Shown here piece by piece: positions 7,185 through 13,776 of a stretch of 64,000 nt of DNA; the first letter of the stretch is position 1; each line of letters begins with the position of its first letter. Where the stretch lies: positions 660,460 to 724,459 of the forward strand of contig NZ_KQ948452.1 in NCBI RefSeq assembly GCF_001514115.1. Reading direction: 5' to 3'. The notes below the pieces were generated by a model. The model had not been told where the DNA came from and did not search any database. It was given only the letters and a program-made list of their open reading frames with translations. Source of the stretch: Streptomyces olivochromogenes (GTDB lineage: Bacteria; Actinomycetota; Actinomycetes; Streptomycetales; Streptomycetaceae). The position numbers were made by a program, and so were the translations under genes.

Positions 7185-9011
7185 CTACGGCCGGAACCGC
7201 AGTACCTGCGGGTCGTGGTCGCTGATCTGGTCGGAGAACTCCGAGTTGACGTGCACGCTGTCGTAGTCGAAGTCGCAGCCCTTGCGAATCGACGGGCTGA
7301 CCAGGATCTGGTCCAGGACCTGCTGGTTGCCCTGGTAGTCGTACGTGTAACGCTCGCTCTTCGGCAGCGACTTGATCGCCGACCAGAGCTCGCCGTCACC
7401 CTCGAGGATCTTGGTGGTGTCCGAGAACTCGAAGTCGTTCATGTCACCGAGGGCGAGCACGTCGGCGTTCTTCTGCGCCTTGAGGATCTCGGTGACGAAG
7501 GAGTTCACCGCCGTCGCCTGCAGATGACGCTGGGTCTCCGAGCTGCGGGCCGGGGGCTGGTACTGCGCGGTCAGTCCCTGGTCACCGCCCTTGGAGTTGA
7601 GGTGGTTGGCGATCACGAAGACCGTCTTGCCACGGAAGACGAACTCGCCGGCCAGCGGCTTGCGGCTGGACGTCCAGGCCGTGTTGGCCGGGTCGATCCG
7701 GCCGGGGGAGGCCGTCAGCTGGGCCTTGCCGTGCACCTTGGTGACACCGACGGGGGTCGTCGAGTCGCCGCCCGCGCGGTCGGTGAAGGAGACCCGCTCG
7801 GGGTTGAACAGGAAGACCTGGCGGATGTTGCCGCCGGGCTCGCCGCCGTCCTTGTCGTTGACCGGGTCGATGGAACGCCAGTCGTACTTCGGGCCGCCCG
7901 CCGCGACGATCGCGTCGATCAGCTTGGTGACCGTCTGGTCGGCGGCGACCGTGCCGTCGTCCGTCGCGCCGTTGTTGTCCTGGATCTCCTCCAGGGACAC
8001 GATGTCGGGCGACTGGAGGTTGTTCACGATCGCGGCCGCGTGGGCGGCGAACGTGCCGTCGCCCGGGTCCAGGTTCTCGACGTTGTACGTCGCCACGGCC
8101 AGCTCGCCGCGCGACTGCTTGCGGGTCGTCTCGCGCTTCAGGTCGCCCTTCTCCAGGGTGCCCAACTGGCTCGCGACGAGCGTGTAGCCGCCGAACTGGT
8201 TGTAGTCGAGCGGGCCCGCGGTGGTGCCGGCGAGCTTGTCGCCGACGTTCGCGACGGGGAAGTCGGCGGTCGAGCCGAGGGACTGGATCTGCAGGCGTCC
8301 GGTGTTCTGCGAGGTGTACGCGCCGTAGATCGTGCCGCCGCGGCGGGTGACGTTCTCGTGCGGCTTCACCGTGACCCACAGCTCGCTGTACGGGTCGGTG
8401 GCGGTGACCACGCGGGTGTCGGCGACCTGGACGTTCATGCCCTCGAGGGACTCGTAGTAGTCCAGGGCGTACTTCTTCGGCTCCAGGGTGAGCGCGTTGA
8501 TCGAGCCGCTCGCGGCCGTGTCACCGGCGGGGGCGTAGGCGGCCGGCACGGAACGGCTGTTGATGACCGTGGGCGCGGGGACCGCGTTGCCGGACGACAG
8601 CACCGTGATCGTCGGCTTGGTGATCTCCGTCAGCGACTGGTTGCCGGAGGAGGCGCCGCCGGGCACGTACTCCGAGACGGTGCCGGTGACGGTGACCGAG
8701 TCGCCGACGGCGACCTTCGGGGTGGAGCTGGTGAAGACGAAGACGCCCTCACTGGTGGCCGGGTCGGTGTCCGGGGTCGGGTCCTGGATCCAGAAACCCC
8801 GGGACGAGCCGTAGGTCCGCAGGGCCGTGACGATGCCCGCCACGTCCGTGACCTTCTGGCCCGCGTAGGGGGACGTCCGGGTGGTGCCCTGGATGTCGTG
8901 GATGTGGACGGTGTCCGCGTGGGCGGGTGCGGTCAGCACCACGGCGGAGACGGTGGAACAGACCGCGGCTACGGTCAGCGCGCCGATGCGCGCGGTTCTC
9001 TTGCTCGGCAA
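7185..9011 (-). CDS. Secreted endonuclease/exonuclease/phosphatase-family nuclease (ExeM/NucH type)
   Basis: A 608-residue exported nuclease. A Sec signal peptide (MPSKRTARIGAL... ending near AHA-DT, about residue 32) precedes an OB-fold-like domain (about 40-300) and a C-terminal EEP catalytic domain. The catalytic residues are visible: ATYNVENL, SLEEIQDN, IANHLNSK, LGDMNDFE and SDHDPQV. It should degrade extracellular DNA or RNA, releasing phosphate. The start is an unusual TTG at 9011 with GGAGG upstream. A PHO-box-like repeat lies about 170 bases upstream and a perfect 15-base inverted repeat sits in between, so phosphate control is likely. Confidence 0.88.
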   Translation of the reverse strand: MPSKRTARIGALTVAAVCSTVSAVVLTAPAHADTVHIHDIQGTTRTSPYAGQKVTDVAGIVTALRTYGSSRGFWIQDPTPDTDPATSEGVFVFTSSTPKVAVGDSVTVTGTVSEYVPGGASSGNQSLTEITKPTITVLSSGNAVPAPTVINSRSVPAAYAPAGDTAASGSINALTLEPKKYALDYYESLEGMNVQVADTRVVTATDPYSELWVTVKPHENVTRRGGTIYGAYTSQNTGRLQIQSLGSTADFPVANVGDKLAGTTAGPLDYNQFGGYTLVASQLGTLEKGDLKRETTRKQSRGELAVATYNVENLDPGDGTFAAHAAAIVNNLQSPDIVSLEEIQDNNGATDDGTVAADQTVTKLIDAIVAAGGPKYDWRSIDPVNDKDGGEPGGNIRQVFLFNPERVSFTDRAGGDSTTPVGVTKVHGKAQLTASPGRIDPANTAWTSSRKPLAGEFVFRGKTVFVIANHLNSKGGDQGLTAQYQPPARSSETQRHLQATAVNSFVTEILKAQKNADVLALGDMNDFEFSDTTKILEGDGELWSAIKSLPKSERYTYDYQGNQQVLDQILVSPSIRKGCDFDYDSVHVNSEFSDQISDHDPQVLRFRP

Positions 9012-9091
9012 GGGAATCCCTCCGGGGACTTACATGAGCGCCGGGACGAGGGTGGAGCGTGTGGTGGTAGCGCGACCTGTGTGCGGGTCGG

Positions 9092-9146
9092 TGACGCGCG
9101 TAGAAGCTGGTGAGACGGGTGCCCCTCTGAACTTCTACGCGCGTCA
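9092..9146. repeat. Perfect 15-bp inverted repeat with 25-base spacer
   Basis: TGACGCGCGTAGAAG (9092-9106) and its exact complement (9132-9146) flank a 25-base spacer. It lies 80-135 bases upstream of the nuclease start, within the probable leader or promoter, and could be an mRNA hairpin or a pair of opposed operator half-sites. Confidence 0.9.
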
Positions 9147-9180
9147 ATCTCGTGTGTGGGAAGGGGAGTTGTCAAGGATG

Positions 9181-9213
9181 GAGTGATGTACAACTCCTGA
9201 CAGGGACATGAAC
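9181..9213 (-). promoter_or_regulatory. Probable PHO box upstream of the secreted nuclease
   Basis: On the minus strand three 11-base units start GTTCA, TGTCA and GTACA in perfect register. PhoP of Streptomyces binds 11-base direct repeats whose first five bases are close to GTTCA. Position and the phosphate-scavenging product agree; the second and third units are diverged. Confidence 0.6.
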
Positions 9214-9670
9214 CGGGCGGCATGGGTGGAAATCCGTCTAGGCTGAGCCGTGGACGCGGCTTTCCGGTGTGGCGTCCGGATCCTCGGGTCCGGGGGCGGT
9301 CCGCGGGCGCGACGGATGTCCTGCGGGACGATGTCCTTACGGAGTCGGGCGTCCTGCTGGGCTCTGGTGGGCGTTCTGCCGGGGCCGGGTGATGCGTTGC
9401 CGGGCCCTGGTGGGTGCGGTGTGCCGCCGGATACGGGGGTGCGCTGCCGGGCCCGGTGGGTGTGCTGCCGGGCCCGGTGGGTGGTCTGCCGGACCCCGGT
9501 GGATGTCACGCTTGTTCCGCTGGTCATGCTTGTACTGCTTGTACTGCTTGTACTGCGTTTCCTGCTTGTCATGCTTGGTTGGTCCCGCCGGTCGGGTCGC
9601 CCGGTTCCGCTCGTTCGGACCGTTCGATCCCGCTGTTCGGGTCCTGATTGTTCGGAGGAGAACCCAGCCG
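9214..9670. other. Gene-free 457-base interval with short tandem repeats
   Basis: No gene is supported here. It holds two exact 21-base copies of a GCTGCCGGGCCCGGTGGGT-type unit (9443-9484) with diverged relatives on both sides, and three exact copies of TGCTTGTAC (9527-9553) followed by similar TGCTTGTCATGCTTG. The promoter of the gene at 9671 must lie in this region but I cannot assign it. Confidence 0.7.
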
Positions 9671-11098
9671 ATGTCAGAGAGCTCCCCCTTGCCGCCGGTG
9701 CGGCTGACTTCCGAAGCGGAGCTGGCGCGGGACGCGCTCGCCACACCGCTGTTCTCCCGCGCCGCACGGCTGGCCCGCTGGGCCGGCCCGGACACGCGGG
9801 TCGGTGCCGGGGGCGAACTCGTCGAGGAACAGCTTCCCGGGGCGGCCGACGCGCTCGGGCTCACCGACGACGACGCGGCGGCGACGGCCAGTGAGGCCTG
9901 GCGGGTGGCCGTCGACACCGGGCTCGTCGAGATCGTGGACGAGGAGGAGGGCACGGTCGCCGCGGGCGCGGACCTCGCGCTGCTCACCTCCGGAGCGCCG
10001 CAGGACGTCCTCGCGGTGTGGCTCACCGCCCTGGAGACCGTACTGGCCGACGCGAGCGTGCCCGACCTCGACGAACTCGTCGACGCGATGGACGGCGGCG
10101 GGGAGATCGACTTCTCCTCGCTGGACTGGGATCCCGAGGCCGAGGCCGAGTTCCTGGACGGAGTGCTCGGCAATCTGTACCTGCTGACCGTGAGCGAGGG
10201 CGGGGCCGGCGAAAGCCCCGTACCGCTGCCGGCCCTCGCCGCGTCCATGATCGTGCCCGACGACATGGGGGAGCCCACCAACGACGTACTGGAGCAGGTG
10301 TCGGACGCGATGATGCGGCTCGACGACCAGTTCCGGCTGCTCGAACCCGTCGGCCTCGTCGACTTCCAGCCGGTCGACGAGACGCTGATGGCGGACACCG
10401 ACGAGGAGTCCTCGGGCGGCGCCGACGAGGCCGACGTGTCGCGGTACGGGATGGTACGGCTGACACCGCTCGGCCTGTACGGGCTGCGGGCGCGGCTGCT
10501 GGAGTCCGGCCTCTCCGCCCCCGCGGTGGGCGACCTGGCGGACAAGGGCGCGGACGCGCTGCTGGACGGCACCGCCGACTTCCCGCCGACCGCCGCCCGG
10601 GCCGAGACCGAGCAGTGGCTCGCCCGGCGTGAACCCCTGGCCGCCGCACGGGAGTTGCTCGCCGCGGCGCGCGGTGGCGACGTCGGGGCGCCGCTGCGCC
10701 GGCTGCACTGTCAGCAGGCGCTCTCGCTCGTCGGCCTGGAGGCCGAGCCCGCGCTGCGCGAGGTCCTCGACGACGCCGAGCTGGGCGGACTCGCCCGGGT
10801 CTGGCTCTCCGAACACGGCGCCGCCAACGTGCCCCCGCCGTCCGAGGCGATGATCTTCTGGCTCACCATCGACACGATCGCCGCGCAGCTCGCCGCCGAG
10901 GGCAACTCCACCGAGCTGCAGGGACTTGTCGAGGGCCTCGCCCAGCAGCACGGCAGTTTCTTCGCCGCGGCCTGGCGCGTCGACCATCCGGCCACCCCGG
11001 ACGTCCTGGAGGCGATGGGCCGCCTCCACCCCGACAAGAAGGTCGCCAAGGAGGCCCGCAAGGCCGCGTTCAAGGCTCGCTCACAGCAAGGGGGTTGA
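9671..11098 (+). CDS. Conserved hypothetical protein, 475 residues, acidic
   Basis: ATG at 9671 follows CGGAGGAG. The frame stays open further upstream but through repeat DNA, so this start is preferred. The protein is acidic, alpha-helical and Ala/Leu/Asp-rich, with no signal peptide or membrane helix. An early segment (RLTSEAELARDALATPLFSR) resembles a helical domain, and the C-terminal 170 residues (LLAAARGGDVGAPLRRL onward) look like helical repeats. I recognise the general type from Streptomyces genomes but know no function. It stands alone, followed by a 0.6-kb repeat array. Confidence 0.75.
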   Translation: MSESSPLPPVRLTSEAELARDALATPLFSRAARLARWAGPDTRVGAGGELVEEQLPGAADALGLTDDDAAATASEAWRVAVDTGLVEIVDEEEGTVAAGADLALLTSGAPQDVLAVWLTALETVLADASVPDLDELVDAMDGGGEIDFSSLDWDPEAEAEFLDGVLGNLYLLTVSEGGAGESPVPLPALAASMIVPDDMGEPTNDVLEQVSDAMMRLDDQFRLLEPVGLVDFQPVDETLMADTDEESSGGADEADVSRYGMVRLTPLGLYGLRARLLESGLSAPAVGDLADKGADALLDGTADFPPTAARAETEQWLARREPLAAARELLAAARGGDVGAPLRRLHCQQALSLVGLEAEPALREVLDDAELGGLARVWLSEHGAANVPPPSEAMIFWLTIDTIAAQLAAEGNSTELQGLVEGLAQQHGSFFAAAWRVDHPATPDVLEAMGRLHPDKKVAKEARKAAFKARSQQGG

Positions 11099-11099
11099 G

Positions 11100-11690
11100 C
11101 GGGCCGGGGCGGGTCGAGGGGCTTCCCTTGCCCCTCGGCCCCGAGGGGGCGCTCGTTCCTCGGTCCCGAGGAGGCGCCCGCTCCCCGGCCCTGGTGGGCT
11201 TCGCCCGTTCTCCAGCCTCGGAGGGGCGCGCGTCCCCGGCCGCGGAGGGGCTTGGCCCCGGGGGCACCCGTTCCCCGGCCCCGATGGGGGGCTTCGCCCG
11301 ATCCCCGGCTCCCAGGAGGGGCGCTTCCCCGGCGGCGGGGGCTTCGCCATCCCTCGGCCTCCGTGGGGTGTCGCCTGTTCCCCGGTCCCGAGGGGGGTGC
11401 TCGTTCCTCGGCCCTGGTGGGCTTCGCCCGTTCTCCAGCCTCGGGAGGGGCGCGCTTCCCCGGCCGCGGGGGGGCTTCGCCTAGTCCTCGGCCCCGGTGG
11501 GGGTGTCGCTTGTTCCCCGGTCCCGAGGGGGCGTCCGTTCTCCGGCCCCGGGGGCTTCCCTCGTCCCCCGGCCTCGGTAGTGGCGCTCGTTCCCGGTCCT
11601 GGAGGGCTCCGCCCGTTCCCCGGCCCCGGGAGCGGCACTCGTCCCCGGCTCCGGAGGGCTCTCCCCGTTCCCTGGTCGGGAGGACTTTTG
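11100..11690. repeat. Degenerate GC-rich repeat array (about 30-36 bp period)
   Basis: About 18 diverged copies of a unit built around TTCCCCGGCCCCGAGGGG plus GCTTCGCCCG occupy the interval between the hypothetical gene and the phosphatase gene. Each unit can fold into a CGG...CCG-type hairpin. A 35-base segment is identical at 11186-11220 and 11409-11443, showing a higher-order duplication of about 223 bases. Both strands are open in several frames but encode only Pro/Gly/Arg-rich low complexity, so I do not call a gene. From 11691 to 11841 lie the PHO box and phosphatase leader. Confidence 0.85.
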
Positions 11691-11748
11691 GGCCCTGTGG
11701 CCGAGTCCTTACGGATTCATGGAACCGAGTGCGGTGAAGTCGCCCGGT

Positions 11749-11770
11749 GTTCAACCGGCGTTCAGGCGTG
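11749..11770 (+). promoter_or_regulatory. PHO box upstream of the PhoX-like phosphatase
   Basis: Two adjacent 11-base units, GTTCAACCGGC and GTTCAGGCGTG, each begin with the consensus GTTCA. They lie 72 bases before the ATG of a secreted phosphatase. This is the best match to the Streptomyces PhoP direct-repeat consensus in the window. Confidence 0.82.
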
Positions 11771-11841
11771 GGCGGGACGGTGTGGCCGCAATGCCCTCGG
11801 CCACCCTCCACGGTCATCCTCCACCGTCACGGGAGACACCC

Positions 11842-13296
11842 ATGTCGCTCACCCGCAGGGACTTCGCCGGTCGATCCGCGCTGACCGGCGCCGGTATCGT
11901 CCTGGCCGGCAGTGTCGGCACCCTCGCCACCGCTCCGAACGCCCTCGCGTCCACCGACACCGAGAGCGTGGGGGAGGACGGCAAGCCGACGGACCGGCAC
12001 GGCGGAGTCGGATACGGACCGCTGGTCCCGGACCCGAAGGGCCTGCTCGCGCTGCCCGCCGGATTCTCCTACCGCGTCATCACCTACAGCGGCCGTACCA
12101 AGCTGGACTCGGGTGAGTTCACGCCGTCCAACCACGACGGCACCTCCACCTTCGACGGGCCGCGCGGCGCCACCCTCCTCGTCAACAACCACGAGCTCAA
12201 GGGCCCCCGCGCCGACTGGAAGTACCCCGTGCCGCTCACCGAGGGCCTGGTCTACGACCCGGGCGCGTCCGGCGGCTGCACGGTCGTCGAGGTGCGCCAC
12301 GACAAGGTCGCCGAGTGGGTCGGCGTCGCGGGCACCTCCACCAACTGCGCGGGCGGCAACACCCCTTGGGACACCTGGCTCACCTGCGAGGAGACCGAGG
12401 ACAAGGCCGGCCAGAACGGCATGACCAAGGACCACGGCTACGTCTTCGAGGTCGACCCGGTCGACCGCCGTCGCAACCGGAACCCCAAGCCGATCAAGGC
12501 ACTCGGCCGGTACGCCCACGAGGCCGTCGTCGTCGACCCCAAGCGCGGCCGCCTCTACCTCACCGAGGACGCCTCGGGCCCCAACGGCCTCCTCTACCGC
12601 TGGACGCCCCCGCAGGGCTTCGAGCACGGCCACGGACAGCTCTCCACCCTCGCCGCAGACGCCGGCGCCCTCCAGGCCTTCAAGTGCTTCGACTCCGGCG
12701 GTCGGTTCATCGACGACCTCTCCCGCGCCACCAGGATCGGCACGGTGTACGGCGTGGACTGGGTCGACGTCCCGGACCGTGACGCGAAGACCGTCTCCGT
12801 CCGCAAGCAGTTCACCGACGGCCAGGTCACCCGCGCCCGCAAGCTCGAAGGCATGTGGTGGGGCGACGGCGGCGTCTACATCGTCTCCTCCTACGCCCGC
12901 ACCGAGAGCCCCGGCCAGGCCCACGACGGAGCCGTCTGGTTCTACGACCCCAAGCGACGCACCCTGACCCTCAAGGTCCTGCTCGGCGTGAACCCCGACC
13001 CGTCCAAGGACGGCGCCTTCGACGGCCCCGACAACATCACCGTCTCCCCGTACGGCGGCCTCGTCATCGCCGAGGACGGCGAGGGCGTCCAGCACCTCTT
13101 CGGTGCCACCGACAGCGGCCGTACCTACCCGATCGCCCGCAACGAACTGAACATCGGGACCGAAGCCGAGCCGGCCTACAGCGAGTTCACCGGCGTCACC
13201 TTCTCGCCCGACGGCCGGACCCTCTTCGCCAACATCCAGGAACCGGGCATCATGCTCGCCATCACAGGGCCCTGGAAGCGCCAGAAGCGCGGGTAG
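11842..13296 (+). CDS. PhoX-like (DUF839) secreted phosphatase
   Basis: A 484-residue enzyme of the PhoX family, which hydrolyses phosphate esters outside the cell using calcium and iron. The N-terminus is a Tat signal (TRRDFAGRSALTGAGIVLAG..., cleavage near ALA-ST). Family segments are visible: LVNNHE, CAGGNTPWDTWLTCEE, GRYAHEAVVVDP, FDGPDNITVSPYGGLVIAEDG and FSPDGRTLFANIQEPG. The start at 11842 has GGGAGA upstream; an earlier in-frame ATG would add a meaningless leader before the Tat motif. A strong PHO box lies 72 bases upstream, so expression under phosphate starvation is expected. Confidence 0.85.
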   Translation: MSLTRRDFAGRSALTGAGIVLAGSVGTLATAPNALASTDTESVGEDGKPTDRHGGVGYGPLVPDPKGLLALPAGFSYRVITYSGRTKLDSGEFTPSNHDGTSTFDGPRGATLLVNNHELKGPRADWKYPVPLTEGLVYDPGASGGCTVVEVRHDKVAEWVGVAGTSTNCAGGNTPWDTWLTCEETEDKAGQNGMTKDHGYVFEVDPVDRRRNRNPKPIKALGRYAHEAVVVDPKRGRLYLTEDASGPNGLLYRWTPPQGFEHGHGQLSTLAADAGALQAFKCFDSGGRFIDDLSRATRIGTVYGVDWVDVPDRDAKTVSVRKQFTDGQVTRARKLEGMWWGDGGVYIVSSYARTESPGQAHDGAVWFYDPKRRTLTLKVLLGVNPDPSKDGAFDGPDNITVSPYGGLVIAEDGEGVQHLFGATDSGRTYPIARNELNIGTEAEPAYSEFTGVTFSPDGRTLFANIQEPGIMLAITGPWKRQKRG

Positions 13297-13341
13297 TTAA
13301 TTCAATGGCTCGAACCGCGGCCGCCCTCCTAAAGTGATGCA

Positions 13342-13481
13342 TGTCCAGGTGCGAAGGCAGGACCTACTTCCACTGATAATGGGGCGGCCGCGGGTTCGAG
13401 TCCCGCCACCGGTACAACGCGCCGGTGTAGCTCAGGGGTTAGAGCACCTACGTCGGTTCCGCCGGCCTTGAACTCTGGACA
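13342..13481 (+). ncRNA. yrlA: Y RNA 1 (YrlA type, with tRNA-like module)
   Basis: A 140-base RNA. Its ends pair as TGTCCAG (13342-13348) with CTGGACA (13475-13481). Then comes the Ro60-binding internal loop GTGCG/GAACT and the stem AAGGC (13354-13358)/GCCTT (13465-13469). Inside is a tRNA in permuted order: T-arm with loop TTCGAGT (stem 13390-13394/13402-13406), 3' acceptor strand CACCGGT (13407-13413), 7-base closing loop, 5' acceptor strand GCCGGTG (13421-13427), TA, and a D-arm GCTC/GAGC (13430-13445). The acceptor stem is thus closed, and the anticodon side is replaced by the Y stem. A TAAAGT -10-like box at 13330-13335 places transcription start at the stem's first base. Confidence 0.88.
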
Positions 13482-13496
13482 CCACAACTTCATGCA

Positions 13497-13568
13497 CCTC
13501 CCGGTGCGCGGGCTGCGGCTACTTCTCTTTCAAAGAATCCACGCCGCCGCCGACTTGATCTCGGGAGG
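13497..13568 (+). ncRNA. Y RNA 2 (short Y RNA without tRNA module)
   Basis: A 72-base RNA with end stem CCTCCCG (13497-13503)/CGGGAGG (13562-13568). The same Ro60-site motif as the flanking RNAs follows (GTGCG opposite GATCT, preceded by CTT). An upper helix GGC-T-GCGGC (13511-13519)/GCCGC-C-GCC (13543-13551) is capped by a 23-base pyrimidine-rich loop. This layout is that of a minimal metazoan-style Y RNA. It lies 15 bases after Y RNA 1 and 13 bases before Y RNA 3. Confidence 0.8.
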
Positions 13569-13581
13569 CGCAGCTCATGGT

Positions 13582-13724
13582 GGGTGCCCGGTGCGCAGGC
13601 AACGGATACTTCATTGGATCGGACGGTTGCGGGTTCAAGTCCCGTCATCGACTTCGGGTCGGTGTAGCTCAATTGGGTAGAGCATCTGGCTAAGTCCGTC
13701 GCCGACCCCTGAACTCGGGCCCCC
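13582..13724 (+). ncRNA. yrlA: Y RNA 3 (YrlA type, with tRNA-like module)
   Basis: A 143-base RNA. The end stem is GGG-T-GCCCG (13582-13590)/CGGGC-C-CCC (13716-13724). The Ro60-site loop GTGCG/GAACT and stem AGG/CCT follow. The permuted tRNA module has a T-arm with loop TTCAAGT (13629-13645) and an acceptor stem CATCGAC (13646-13652)/GTCGGTG (13658-13664) closed by a TTCGG loop. TA and a D-arm GCTC/GAGC (13667-13683) come next, and an anticodon-position helix GACGG/CCGTC joins it to the Y stem. The acceptor stem is 7 bp but sequence-different from Y RNA 1, so pairing has been kept by compensating changes. Confidence 0.87.
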
Positions 13725-13755
13725 TCCATTTGCTGTGCCTCCCTCCGAAATACTC

Positions 13756-13775
13756 ATGAATTCGGGGGAATTCAT
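13756..13775 (+). promoter_or_regulatory. Hairpin presenting the Ro60 ribosome-binding site
   Basis: ATGAATTC (13756-13763) and GAATTCAT (13768-13775) form a perfect 8-base stem with a GGGG loop, one base before the start codon at 13777. The Shine-Dalgarno G-run is the loop itself and an in-frame ATG opens the stem, so initiation is probably controlled by this structure. Confidence 0.75.
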
Positions 13776-13776
13776 C

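Noticed and set aside
7158..9113. Long plus-strand frame opposite the secreted nuclease
   Set aside because: It is an antisense shadow of a well-supported gene with no domain or start signal.
9092..9146. BldD- or sigma-type promoter reading of the nuclease upstream repeat
   Set aside because: A TTGACG string is present on the minus strand but no -10 at a suitable distance, so I do not call a promoter.
11186..11443. CRISPR-like array because of repeated 35-base identity
   Set aside because: Only two exact copies, irregular spacing and no cas genes; the units are diverged tandem repeats.
10711..11817. Long reading frames on both strands through the GC repeat array, coding Pro/Gly/Arg-rich chains
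   Set aside because: Low complexity on both strands, no ribosome-binding sites, and openness is explained by GC bias and repeats.
13390..13450. Conventional tRNA gene(s) suggested by T-loop TTCGAGT and GTAGCTC D-arm strings
   Set aside because: The arms occur in permuted order with a closed acceptor stem and no anticodon loop; the sequence is better explained as the tRNA-like module of a Y RNA.
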